A stretch of 64,000 bases of DNA from Struthidea cinerea (lineage: Eukaryota > Chordata > Aves > Passeriformes > Corcoracidae). The notes under the pieces are model-generated. The model saw only the letters and a program-made list of their open reading frames with translations. It ran no database searches and was not told the DNA's origin. Shown in pieces: positions 25,990 to 38,115 of this stretch. The stretch covers positions 241,583 to 305,582 of the forward strand of contig VZTI01003251.1 in NCBI GenBank assembly GCA_013397865.1, read 5' to 3'. The stretch's first letter is position 1. Each line of letters starts with the position of its first letter. The translations under genes and the position numbers were made by a program.

Positions 25990-26205
25990 GGGGCCCATGG
26001 TCCTTGCAGGCTTTGGGCTGGGCATTTTAATTAGATTAGAAAACTAGGATTAATTAGAGCTCTGTTACAGGAGGTGGCTGACCTGGCTTGCCCAGGAGCT
26101 GTGGGTGGTTCTGCTCCTTTGAAATCCTGCAACTGAGATCACCTGAAGCTCCGGGAGGGGTAACCAGCAGATACCACATGCCAGTTACTAGTTTATTGGT
26201 GTTGG

Positions 26206-26222
26206 TTTTTTTTTTTTTTTTT
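26206..26222. repeat. T17 homopolymer
   Basis: Seventeen consecutive T. Read on the minus strand it is an A-tract, but no retrocopy body is recognisable on either side. Confidence 0.8.
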
Positions 26223-26784
26223 CTCCTGAATATGGAAGCTGGGCCACAGAATTAATGTCACAAAGGATACCAGAATGATGCAAAATTCTAGGAAAATGAT
26301 AGCCCAAAGTTAAACTATTTCACAGCATTGGCTATAACAGACAGCAGAGCTCCCTGAGAAGTTCGGTGTGAAATGATAGGTTTAATAATTGGGTTTATTG
26401 TGTGGATTTAAAGGTTGAGATTCACTAAAGTGAGTCTCTGTTGCAGGGGTTGGGCAGAGTTTGTGTGTCGTCACAAAGGGATGTATGTGACTTCCCATCT
26501 GTAATTCTAACCCCAGAGCTGTATGCTCCTTTATATTAAAATAATTGTTAATGTGAGTAGTCACTGCTTTATTTTCTCAGAAAGCTTAACAGTATTTTAT
26601 TATAAAAATTGAATATTTGATACTATGAGAAGAACAAACCAAGAATGCAGGTTTTTTTCTTTGCTGCCCAGGCTTTTCTTATAAATTGGTTGTTGTCTAA
26701 CGTGCTAGAAATGGCATCATTTGCAAGCATGTCCCATGCCCAGGGACCTGGCTCAACGCACTGCTTGAGCCGGACTGTGCTCTG

Positions 26785-26835
26785 CATCCTGGAGTTTGAT
26801 CTAGGTGGCCCTTTTAGTCCTGCATGATTTTTTCA
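26785..26835 (+). mobile_element. Possible CR1 3'-end remnant (weak)
   Basis: 'gatctaggtggccctttta' then 'gtcctgcatgattttt' resembles the CR1 terminal phrase 'gactagatgacctttaggtc' followed by an octamer such as 'tatgattct'. Only about 50 bases align, with several differences. Confidence 0.3.
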
Positions 26836-29800
26836 GTAGTTTTACCTTTTCCAGTGAGATACTGCTGGTGTGATGTGCTCTCTGCAACAAATGAAGGTAT
26901 CAAAGTCAGGCCCATGATGCCTCCTAGGACAAATTCTCCCCAGTGGGACCAACCACACACTTGGCACAAGAAATTGAGTCTGGTGGGACAGGGAGATGTA
27001 CTTTCAAGCTGCAGGCCATCTGCAAGGGGAAAAGGGTTGTGGGGTTTAATAAATGAAGTCTACCTTTTACTTCGTAAAATGTTCCTTGAAAATTATTTGC
27101 ATTTTATTCATGAAATTTAAAAATTTAGTTGAAAAACTGACAGAGACAATGCAATGGCTAAAAGGGTACTAAAAATAAAGCAACAAGAAGGAGAAAATGG
27201 CCAGTTGTGTGTCTTGAGTATTTAATTTTTTTTTAAGTTATTATTTTATATGAAGCTTGGGTGTAGCATGCAGGTTATTTTCCTTGTCTTTTCCTCTATC
27301 TGCCCTTTGCTAAATGGCACAGTTCAGTAAGATGCATAGACTGGTGTTACTGCAGGCGTTGCAGAGCCCTTAACTACAGTATCTGCTCCTCATATTCCTT
27401 CAGGGTTTATTTGCAAAAGGGCGGCATAGCCAAATGTGATATTTAGGCTTTGGTTCTATTAAAAGAAAACAAATGCAGTGCTACAGCAAGGCTTATTTGT
27501 TTCAAGGCAACCTGTGGCTACTTTAACAAGTTAAATAAAGGCCCTTTCCTGGTTTTTAGATTTTATGCATGGAGAGTCTAATTAAGAACTGCAGAGAGAT
27601 AAGACAACCATAAACATTTTCCTGGATAATCTTACAGGCCCTGAGAATCAGCAATAAAACCAGTGATTGCTGGCCAGTGAAGTGGCTGCCAGGTTCAAAT
27701 AAAATGATCGTTTTCCAAAATCCTGGCTTTGCCTATTGGATCAACCCTTCTTATTCCCAGAAATAATGGCAGCTAATTCTGTTCTTGCTGGTGTTCAGAT
27801 GGACTTGGATCACTTGAAGCTGTGTGTGCGTGCACTGCCCTGGGAGCGGGGTGGGCCCAATCTTCCATTTCTTTAAGCTGTAATCTTTCAAAATCCCTAT
27901 TTGACCTGGCTGCTGTGGACTCAGTTCCCCTCCCCTTTTTCTGTATGGTTTCCTCAATTCAACCCACTCATGGGTCAAGTCTGTGTTCTTGATTCTTATT
28001 TCTTACATTCCCACCGAAAAGGAGGATATTCAGGTCATTCTTTCAAGGGAATGTGTGCCGTAGTATTTTCTGAAAAAATAAAATGCAGTGAAATAATGGA
28101 GATGAAACTGTTACGGGAAGATGAGATGTTAATTTTGCTTTTTAATATTTTATTGCTGGCATCAGTATTGCTAATAATAACGGTCAGTTTTAAAATGGGT
28201 AAACAGGATTATGCAAGACATCAAACATATTCAATATTCTGTTTCCAAAACACTTCAGTTGGGAAGCCTTCTTTAAAAAACAAAAAATGAGGAGGTAGGG
28301 AAGTAGATCTCATCATGAGGGCAAATATACTGTTTTATTTATTAAAGTTATTCTGAGAGGGACAGTCACCAGAGGTTTAGCTGCAGTTGGGTATTTCTAA
28401 GCATGCTAAAGGGCCATAGTGTTTACTTTGTGCATTGTTTGTGGCATTTTCTATTATTCTGAGCATCTTAAGTGCTCATGTTCAGGGTCACGATCAGTTG
28501 GCATCCTTTACTAGAAGGGCAGAAGCTGTTATCGTTCATGTAAGATTTTTCAGGAGTTTTCCTCTAGGCTTTTCAAGTTCAAAACTAACTTTAGTCTTTT
28601 GAAACTAACTCTTCTCTCCATCTTCTTTCTAGCCACTTTAAATACTGCATTGTGAACAGGAGCTTCTTGTGTTGTGGGATGGTTGGCAACTGCCCTGACC
28701 CACGTGGGTAGGTTTGCCAGCTGAATTATGCAGTGCTTGTGAGCTTGCAATAATCTGAGCTGGATCCTAGTCACCTTTCATCCTTCCACGTGTATAAATT
28801 TCATGTATCACCCTCTAATTTCTCTGAAGCACGTGGATTCTTCAGTGTAACTACTAATGCCTACATAACTTTTCCTTGTATCTTTTTTTAACATACTCAT
28901 AAGATTCTAGGACATTTTTACTAGGAGAAAATTTTCTGCCAAAATACATTTCTTCTTCCTTTTTTTACTTTGATCTTATTTCTATGTGGCTTTTTTTCTT
29001 TTTTTTTTTTCTTTTCCTCCCACCTATGAAGTAGTATCTGGTTTCATTTCAATATTTTTAGTTTCTTATCATGCAGCAAGATAGCATGAAAAATGCTGCT
29101 GTGATCGTGAGATAGTGGTACCATAAGGATTTTGCTTTCAACAACAAGCAATACAATTTGTAGAAAATATGAGAGAGGACCCGAGGTCTCCAGATCATAT
29201 TGGTTAATAGATTGATTCTGGTCCCAGGGGCCAATCTTATTATTCTCGTTCACTTGTGTGGGTGGGAGCAGCTTGCTGACTCAGCACACACAGGTGCTGG
29301 GCTCGCTGCTCTGCCTTCCACACATCTGGCTCTCTGTGAGATTTGAAGCTTGGCTCACTGCAAACAAGAATCTGACTTTCCCTTTTAATACAAATTCAGA
29401 TAAATGCTCAAGACAGCTTTTCTAGAAAGATGCCCAGAAACGTATGCACTAGGGCTGAAATTTTGAGTGGACAAAATTAGCCATATCTTTCTTAATGCTT
29501 TTCTTTATGACTGCATTATTTGGATCAGGAAAATGGGAAAATGACCTGAATCTGGGCCTTTAGCCAGGGCTGAGCCTAAAAGATTAATTATTTAAGAAAC
29601 AAAACAAGGTGATTGGTTCCACTAAATGTGGTAGGCATTTTTTTTTCATTTTACACTCTCATAGTGAAGTTAAAGAACACTGTCAGAGTGATGAGCTGCC
29701 TGCCCTGAGGGCACTGATGGCTCTGAATGGACCAGAGCAGCCTCCCTGGGCTGTAAACACCCTCTCCTCCTGCCTAGGAGCCCCAGTGATGAGCAGCCCA

Positions 29801-32800
29801 GCCAGGGCAGTGGTGTGGGAAGACTGTGGCCAGCCCTGCCCGGGGGCCACATTGTGTCTCCTCTCCTCTGCTCTCGCTGCTCCTGCACAGACAGAGCAGA
29901 GCCTGGCTCTCCAGTTGGTTTGGTGCACCCAGCTCGGTCCGTGGTGGGCAGAGTGCCCATGGCTGGAGTCACCCTCCTGTCCGAGCTGAGCTTTGCCTAG
30001 AGAAACCTCCTCACCGTAAATGTTTGCTGGGTGTTTAAGCTTTCTCACCTCTGCCAATCTCTGTCAGAAGACGAGAAATACAGAAGGGAACCAGAGCTTT
30101 CTGGAAGTCTCTCCCGTGCCAAACAGTGTGTCACGGGACAAGCCAAGAGGGAAAATGTTGTGCCATCTCCTCAATCTGACCATTTTTCCACGCAGCACAG
30201 CACTTCCCCTCGGACATCCTGGCTCTTCAGGTTGCCCACAGCCACACGTTGGGTGGGTTTTACTTTCTGCTGTGGGAAGGCTGGTGAGGGCTGGTGGATG
30301 GTGGCTACGGAAGTGCCATGAGGCTTCCTGCTCAGGGCTCCCCTTTATCCTGCCAGATGGGGAGATTTCCCTTCCCTAGGAGACAGCCTGCCTGTTGTGG
30401 GGCACAGGACAGGGATGTGGTCAGGCCCGGTGCCTCCTGCAGCATTGGCATGGGCTTACTCAGCCTTTAAAGTAAATTCAGACGTTTGGACTAGCTGCTG
30501 TTTTGAAGGAAGTTTCACCTTTCTGACAGCCTGTGGCTCTGCCTGCCCCCTCCCATTTTGCTCTTCCCAAATGCCAGCAAAGCACTAACAGAGAATCTTC
30601 CTCTCAGGTAGTCTTTATTTTTTCCCCCTCATGTTGCTATTGTGTTGGCAATTCCAGCTGCAAATGTTGTGTTTGACCTTCAGTAAGGGAGCCTGGTGAT
30701 TTGAATTCATTTCAAGTAGTTTTCTGACAGCAAGCCTTAGCCAAAGCCCTTAAGGTTTCCCCTACAAAAGCCTCATGACAGCTTTGCTTGAGGCTTACAA
30801 TGGTCAGTGCAAGTGGAGGTAGTTTGTAAACCGTAAGTGGCCTTATTAACTTTCTTGCAGTACTGAAATGAAGCCCAAGTCTGTGCTAGGCTCAGTCCCA
30901 GGAGCTGAAGCCGGAGCCCCCTCACACTTCTCACCATAGCAAACCAAACTGTAGGGGATGTGTGGTGCTGCCAAGCATCTCCTGACAGGAGAAAGTGATG
31001 GAAGATGGGAATAGTTGGAAAAGATGTTGGTTAATCAGGGTTTCAACCTTTGGCTCATCCATTTATCATGGTCAGAGCCAGGCTACTGTCAGTTTGCCTG
31101 GTGAAACCAGGTGGTAGCACTGCGGCTACTCTGCTGCGCTTGGCTGTGCCTGCTGGCAGTGGTAATGTGAGGGGCAGCCCCGTGCCCTGTCCTGCCTCGG
31201 GCTGATGGGCTGCCCTCTGCTTTGTTCACTCCAGTTCTGCAGCCACAGCATTAGCACAGTTTTGATAGAAGGTTCGGGGGAAAATAAATAGTGCTCAAGG
31301 TTCATTCCTGGGTTGGGTGCTGGCACCTGGCAGTTTAGCTCCAGGATCTCCAAAGACCATTGGGTCAGGTGCTTATTTTCTTATTTCTTGATAGGTCCCA
31401 CCTACCTTCCCTTAATTATTCCTTCAGCTCACATGCCCATAAAAACTGATTATGATTGCTAAAATTCTGCCTTACTAATAATAAATTAACGTCTATGTCT
31501 CCTGTCATATTTATTACTCCTCAGAACTGAATACATGACAACTACAAATTATCATTTTGTCCTCAAGAAACACAATCCTTATGAAAGCCAGGATTTCATT
31601 CTTTGCTGCTCAGGTAGGCAGCCACAGCTGTGAATCCTGGTTCTGAGATAAATTACAGATAACCTGGAACACGTGGCTCGAGAGGCCTCCTGGTTCTGGT
31701 CCTCGGCTGTTGAAGCTGGTGCAGTCCCAGAGCCACTCTCAGTAGCCCATGCTGTCCCAGCAGGATTGCAGCAGTTTGTTAGTGGGTTTTTTGTTGGTTT
31801 TTTTTTCTTTTAGTGTCATGCTTTTTCTTGTCAATCATCAAGTTATTTCAGACTCTTACAACTCTAATTGGTAAAATCCCTTTCTAATAATTGGCAGAAA
31901 CTTCTAGCTCATCTACACATACTTGTCATGCTCTAAGTGCCTTCATGTGTCAATTTTTCCTTTCTCAGTATTTTCAATTTTCTTGTTCCAGTTTAGGGAC
32001 TGTCCTCTAAACCGTTAATTTTTCTCTCTTCAGAACGTGTTCTATTGTTGGATTTACCAGCTTGCAATTGCTCAACTTGCTTTTATTTTTTGCTTTTTAA
32101 ATTCAACATTTGCTGTTCTCCAGCTATACAGTAGCAATTCCAGCATCAAAAGCTTATTTAAGATGCCCTGAAGCCAAATGAGTGACTTTGGAGGAAGCAG
32201 GCCCATCCAGCAGTTTGCAACTAATATGAGGCCAGCATTGGATCCTTTTGTCTACTGCATTTTATATTTCCTCAGTCTTTTTGGGCTCAGTGCAAGTTGT
32301 AGCTGTCTTCTAACAGAACTTGTAGTCTTTATGGTTTCATTTATTTTATTTTACACTGTTTGTAACACAAGAATAAGGTTGGAAATGAGACCAACAGAAT
32401 ATTATCATCTGAGAACATGTCTTGTGGTGTTTCCAATTTTGAGTTGGAAAATAATTTTCTAGTTTACCTAGTGTGGGAAATCAAGGCTAGGGGTTCTTGG
32501 GAAACAGCAAAAGGATTGGCATCATGTAGTTTCATTATATAAAGTAATAGGAAAGTTTTCACAGGCAGATGTTCTTGGCTCAGGAGTAAGAAAGAGATGA
32601 AATATTAAACTTTGACTTTGGAAGAATTTTGAACAAAAACATTTTGTCTGGAATATTCTTATGGGGGGGTGCAATTGTCGTCTACAGCAGACAATGTCAT
32701 CTACATTGCCTATGGCCTCTAAGGCTGGAAGGAAGTCAGAGAAAATCAGGGATGAAGATATCAGCTATGGACAGTAAGAATTATTCTCATCTTCTTTTGA

Positions 32801-34350
32801 AATTTAAGCAGGATTTAATAGAACCTTTTAATCTGTTTGTTTGCCAAGCTCGACCTACTCAACTCAGAATTTCTCGGTATGACTGACCAGAAGTAAAGGT
32901 CTTTATAATAGAATGCCATATTGAGAGTTCCTAACTTAATTTTAGTTCAGTTTCTGGATTTAAACCAAACCTGTAAGCATTCCAAATTTTTTTCTGAACC
33001 AGACCTAAAACCACATTATAGTATGATTATTTTTAATAAGCCTAGTTGTTCTCTCTCCTGGGGAGCTTGCAACAGCCAGGCTCTGTCTGAGCTGTCCTAG
33101 AAGTAGGAGCCTGAGTTGTCTCAGCTGTTCTGGGGAGCTGTATTTGCACATGGAGGAGGAATTGAACAAAGCTCAGAGTTTTCCAAAGAACCTTCAGCAC
33201 ACTCAGATGCGTTATGTTGTTTTTACGAGGGTATGTAAGATACAATATGCCCTGTACATGCTAGTTAACCCCTAATGTTTAAAATCCATTTAAAAATGAC
33301 CTGTTCTCAAAGAGATTCAGGAGTAGAACAAGCAGATCATGAAAGTGCACCAAAACGAGAGCCAAGGACAGTTTTGCGTAACACAAAGTTGTTGTTTTTA
33401 ATGTTTCCCTTCTGTCCTAACAGTACCAAAGGGGTTCCTGCTGCTTGCTGCTCAGCCAGCAGCTCTAGACAGGCCATTCTCTTCTATTCTAACGTGGTAT
33501 GGCTCATACAGCTCCACCTGCTTGATATGCTATGTAAATAGCCTAGAATTATTTTGGTGCTAATAGGTGCTATTTTACACAGATTTTAAGCAAGTACGTA
33601 GAACCCCTCGTGGGCTGCCTGGTGATGGTGTCCTGTTTTACTGTGAGTCCTGATCTTTCAGAAGCATATCTAGAGAGACCTGTCAAAGATCTGAGTGGCC
33701 TTCTTCCTCAGCTCCCTCCCCTCATAATTTCCCTTTGTGGATACTGCTATCAAATCCAATATGGCTTTGGAAAAAAGCTTTTCCATCTTTTGTTCTATGA
33801 CAGGAGAAATGTCTCTTCAGAGAAGGTTTGACAGTTGTAAGTTGCTACCTTTTAAGCAACTTGGAAACACCTAACTGGATATTTTTTTGACAGTGCAGGT
33901 ATTCTGAATTATGCTTTCAAGAGGCCTAATATCATTTTATATACCTGGAGAACTGCTTTCATGGAAAGATTGCTGTGGAAAAAATGTAATGTTGTTGTTG
34001 ATATAGGCACCATACCTGTCACAGAATCTGTTTTCTTCCTCTTCCTTACAGTAATTCAGAAATAGGTATGGGAATCTTTCTTTAAGACAGGCGGTGTGGC
34101 TGGCATGTCTCAGAATTGTGTGCACATGATATGCACAATGCACTCATGACTATCATTTCCTAAACATTTGACTTTGTGCAGGAAGTTATTTCTATTTAAA
34201 GACCTTGCACCCCTCCACTCTGGTTCAGAACTGTCAGCTGGCTGTCTGGAGTCCATGGAAACCTCAGAGGTGCTCTAGAAATGTGAAACCAGATGAGTGT
34301 CAGATGCAATTCTTTGTTCAATTGACACGAAACAATCCCTCACCTGAATG

Positions 34351-34630
34351 TTACGCGTTGACAGGATGAGGGGTAATGGCTGCAACCCGACAGAGGACAG
34401 GGTTAGAAGGGATACTGGGAAGAAATTCTTTACTGTGAGGGTGCGGAGGCCCTGGCACAGGGTGCCCAGAGAAGCTTTGTCCAATTCACCCCTGGAAGTG
34501 TCCAAGGCCAGGTTGGATGGGGTCTGAAGCAACCTGGGCTGGTGGAAGGTGTCCCTGCCCAGTAAGGTGTGTGGAACCTAAATGATCTTTAAGGTGCCTT
34601 CCAAAAGAAAACTATTCTTTGATTCTGTGA
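34351..34630 (+). mobile_element. CR1 LINE 3' end with terminal octamer repeats
   Basis: This is the clearest transposon in the window. It contains 'gacaggatgaggggtaatgg', 'gaagaaattctttactgtga', 'gtgcccagagaagctttgtc', 'ccaaggccaggttggatggg' and 'gatctttaaggtgccttcca' in the order of avian CR1 3' sequence. It ends in two diverged octamers, ATTCTTTG ATTCTGTG. CR1 elements are non-LTR retrotransposons whose copies are nearly always 5'-truncated, as this one is (about 280 bases kept of about 4.5 kb). It has no coding capacity. The octamer tail at 34615-34630 fixes the plus-strand orientation and the 3' boundary. Confidence 0.93.
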
Positions 34631-34728
34631 AAATCTGACAAGGCTTTTTAAACTTTACCTTGTGTGATGTGGCAGGGTGTCTTGTGATATCTTATTGCCA
34701 GAGTTATAGGGGTAAGGTGGGCTACTCC

Positions 34729-34750
34729 TTTTTTTTTTTTTTTTTTTTTT
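34729..34750. repeat. T22 homopolymer
   Basis: Twenty-two consecutive T about 100 bases downstream of the CR1 end. It could be a minus-strand poly(A) tail of an unrecognised retrocopy, but nothing on its right resembles a known transcript. Confidence 0.8.
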
Positions 34751-36204
34751 GGTAATTCATGTTCTGTCATGCAACTGCAGCAAAAAGTGTTGCATAAAAC
34801 TGTTGAATTAGGAAACCCAAGTTGGACTAAATCTGAACTTTCTAACTGAAAGTGCAGTTAAGGAATAATTTTTGCCCTCGGTGGAGTGTCACCCCACAGG
34901 CTTGAACACTGGTTTTGTGCTCCCTTTCATCTTGTTTATATGTCCAAAGATAAGTTTGATCCGTGCACTCCATGTGATGGTGGCAAAGTAATGGTTCTGC
35001 CACCTATGATAACAAACTGGAGACTGCAAATACACTTAATTAACATGATAAAATATTTACTGTTCAAAATTTTGAGGAAATTAATGCTGCTTTAGTGCTC
35101 TTAAAGAAATACTTTTGTTGTTACAACTAAGTGGATAAATTGCTTGAGGCACCACATGCTTAGAGACTTGAGGCTAATGAATAACTTCAGTTTTGTAGTG
35201 TTTCTCTAGCTGGTAGAATTAATCTAGAAAAAGCTTTTAAGAGGCATGCTTTGTATATTGTGGTTCCCTCAGCTTTGGGGGTTTTTGGGCTTGCTTTTTG
35301 GGTTGGATGTGATGTGGGGTTTTTGTGAAAAACTGAAATGTTTTCAGAGTTCTTATAATGCTCTTATAAGCACAGTGGAATTTACTAAAAAATTGCATTC
35401 ATTTATGAGAAAGTAATTATTTACCAGTACACTGGATTGTAGAAGCTTTCAGTGGAGGGAGGAAATGCTTACTGGTGCTCTCTGTAGAAAAAAGAAACTC
35501 TAATTTAATTAGGACTTTAGGATTTTGAGCTGATGCATGTGTGTGACAAAATCATGACCTGTATATGTGAATTTTTATTTCTTTATTTTGGGTGACTGAG
35601 TCTGGAACCGACTCTGAGCCTGTGACATAATTAGTACAATAGTGCAAATCAGCCATTTTTGAAAAGAGTAATTTACTCCATATGCAGCTTCTCAGCAAGA
35701 GCCCTCATTAATCAAAGAAGGCCATGTACATCAAAGTGTTCCTTGCTTGCTACAACAACATCCATCATACAGCTAGTAAATGTGCTGTGGCAGGGTTTGA
35801 TAAATATAATGCCTTTGATGTGCTGATAATTCTGTGTATTGGCATGCTGCTGCCCAGAACTCCCTGGGTATGCAGAAAACTCTCAACCAGCCCAGTTCTC
35901 TGCTCCAAAATTGTACCTGGGCTCACCCAAACTCTCTCAAAAGCCAGCTGGGAGCAAAGTAGGACTTGAGTGTATTTTCTCTGTTGCTTATGATTCAATG
36001 AGGCCAATTTTTACAATCTCTTTATTTTTAATCTAGGTTCCCAGATGCTACAAAATTCCTTTGTTAATATATTCAGGTATAGATGCAGCTTTATCTGACA
36101 AGAGCTTCTGTTTGTTGAGGCACTTGTATTTAACATGGTTTATTCATTCTTTTGTATGAATGTACGGTAGAGATTTAGTGTGAAACTTGTAAGAGATCTG
36201 TGAT

Positions 36205-36260
36205 ATGAGAAGATAAAGCACAAAGTGATAGAGGTTGGAGGGGGGCATGGTCTTACAGTA
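36205..36260 (-). mobile_element. Possible CR1 3'-end remnant
   Basis: 'cacaaagtgatagaggttgg' followed by 'aggggggcatgg' resembles the reverse complement of a CR1 tail ('cacagaatcatagaggttgg' then 'aagggacct'). About 35 bases align, which is suggestive only. Confidence 0.35.
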
Positions 36261-38085
36261 AAATATCAGAAATAATCTTTGTTAGATGAAAGGGAATTTG
36301 TTTTCAGGAGCTCAGTCCTTCAGGCACACAGAACGTGATCCACGTGTTTGTATTAATTCACTGCCCTCTCTGCAGCTCCTCTACTGCCAAAGTGAGTGAC
36401 TGAAAACTCAACTTCAGCAAATAACAGAAATTATTACATATGAAGATTTGTGACTTGTCAGAGAGGGGAGCTCCCATTTTTGCTCTGTTTAATGCAAATA
36501 GTGGCGTTTCAGCGCTGAATCCACAAAGAGCAGCAGCTGTGCACTCAAAAGCAGTACTGGTGCATTTCAGTTACACTGTTTACTGAATTGTACTCTAATT
36601 GATTTATTGAATTATAGTTTAATGGAAGGACAAATTACAAACTGGGAATTTTTACCCTAACTGTGTTACAGATACAACATGCCAAGTCCTTGTTTCTTTT
36701 GCTTCCTCCCAAGCTGCTGAAGCTTGCTTTCAACTGCTGCTCACATTTTTTTTTTCCAAGAGTGGGGCATGAAAGCAAGGCAGGAAAGAGGCTTGGAGAA
36801 AAGTCTTTGCCCCCTGGGTGTTGCAGAGCCCCTCAGCAGCTGCCACTTCAGCCTGTGGTTCAGAAGAACATCTGCCACCCTTCCCCCTGCCCACCATATG
36901 TGGCATGTTGGGGCTTACAAGACCAGTAGCAGGACAGACCTCAAAGCCCTCTGCTTTCACTTTCTTGCTGCTTGGGTCCTACTTTGGCTGCCTGGGCCTG
37001 GGAAAGCAGGGGCAGATGTAGCTTGCCAGTGCCACACCTGATTTCATTTGCTTGTGAGGTATCTGAAGAGAAAGGGAGGTGGGGGAAGGAGTGGAAGAGC
37101 GTTTCAATGCACGACCTCAACTGACTGCTCTTCTGAGATGTTTGACAAGCTTTTCCTGGCACCTCTAGGTACTTTGGGCAGACTTTATCAGCCTCATGGC
37201 TCTATTGGTGACTGGTGGGGAGGAGGGGGAAGTAAGACGGACTGATAAACAGGTCTTTGTGTTATCAGCGAGCCCTGATCTCTGTGGAGGGTGCCTGGGG
37301 GTTCCTAGAGCAGGAGAACAGGAGAGAGCTCTCTTTATCTGTGGTCATGTCATAGCGAGGGGAGAGAAAACCCCAACAAAGCCTTGTGCTCTCCTTCTTC
37401 TAGTGTTTGCTTCACAGCCCTCCTGTGGAAGGGTGAGGCCGTGGAACACCCAGGAGCAGTGCGTCTCAATTACCGAGCCAGCTGCGCTGAGCAACTGCAG
37501 GCTCTGCCATTCTTCACGTTTGGGGAGCATTCAATCATCCTCTAAATGTGTCATTTGTTATGTCTGAGAGCTTGCAGTAGGGGGAAGTATGGAAGGACCT
37601 GGAGAAAGGGTGCATGTGGTACATCAGCACCCAGAAAATGTTGAGTAGTCTGCTTCTTCTGTGATTGAGTTGGTTTGGTTTGGTTTTTTTTTTTAAGTTA
37701 AGTGGCAATTGAGATGTATTTGTTTGTGTAGCTTATAGCATGGTGATTACTTCCCAGGAAAGTAAAACTTAAAGTGAACAGATAGTCTAAAAGAGACTTC
37801 TCGGGAGCATACTCAAGTTAAATTTCGGGCAAGCCAAAAAATACATTTTGAGGGAAGCAGATGCATTGGGGCAGAATGATAATCTGAACTAGTTTTTAGC
37901 CTGCGAGTCGCTGGCTGTGTGCCTACTGCATGCTTGCTATGGCTGGAATGTCACTTGCAAAGCACCAATGCTAGTGCTGTGACTCCTGCCTTTTGTAAGG
38001 TTGAATATGCATTTTTGATGTGCAAAGTAAGAAAAACCGAGCAATGTGCCGCTTGCATTATTGCTTCTCTGTAAGCTAGCTCTGC

Positions 38086-38115
38086 AATTAAAGAGTTAAT
38101 TAAAGTAATTAAAAT
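38086..38115. promoter_or_regulatory. Cluster of TAATTA-type homeodomain motifs
   Basis: Three AATTAAA-type words occur within 30 bases (centred near 38089, 38101 and 38110), giving closely spaced ATTA/TAAT cores that homeodomain proteins bind. The preceding 300 bases (from about 37800) have balanced composition and no low-complexity sequence, unlike simple AT-rich DNA, which fits a conserved enhancer. Enhancer activity is inference; conservation was not tested. Confidence 0.2.

Larger units (their letters stand above)
25990..34350. other. Unique DNA with a GC-richer patch, no gene recognised
   Basis: A GC-richer patch at about 29690-30420 gives many overlapping open frames on both strands, up to about 126 codons, with no recognisable product. 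A second patch is at about 31090-31340. Elsewhere AT-rich, with T-rich runs near 28990-29010 and 31795-31810. Apart from a weak CR1 tail near 26785 I see no transposon. Confidence 0.55.

Noticed and set aside
25601..26047. 148-codon open frame crossing the CpG-dense patch
   Set aside because: It opens with GTG, not ATG. The first in-frame ATG is at 25895, leaving 51 codons. Low stop density in CpG-rich DNA explains it.
29609..30379. Several overlapping open frames of 96-126 codons on both strands
   Set aside because: Many frames are open at once, as expected of GC-richer DNA, and no translation resembles a known protein.
32715..32750. 'aggctggaaggaagtcagag' resembling a minus-strand CR1 tail
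   Set aside because: Match is short, lacks the 'tccaaccc' block, and could be chance.
33839..33862. 8-bp perfect hairpin AAGTTGCT/AGCAACTT
   Set aside because: Arms too short to suggest a microRNA precursor or structural RNA; expected by chance in a window this size.
34275..34532. 85-codon minus-strand open frame
   Set aside because: It is the antisense reading of the CR1 3' end.
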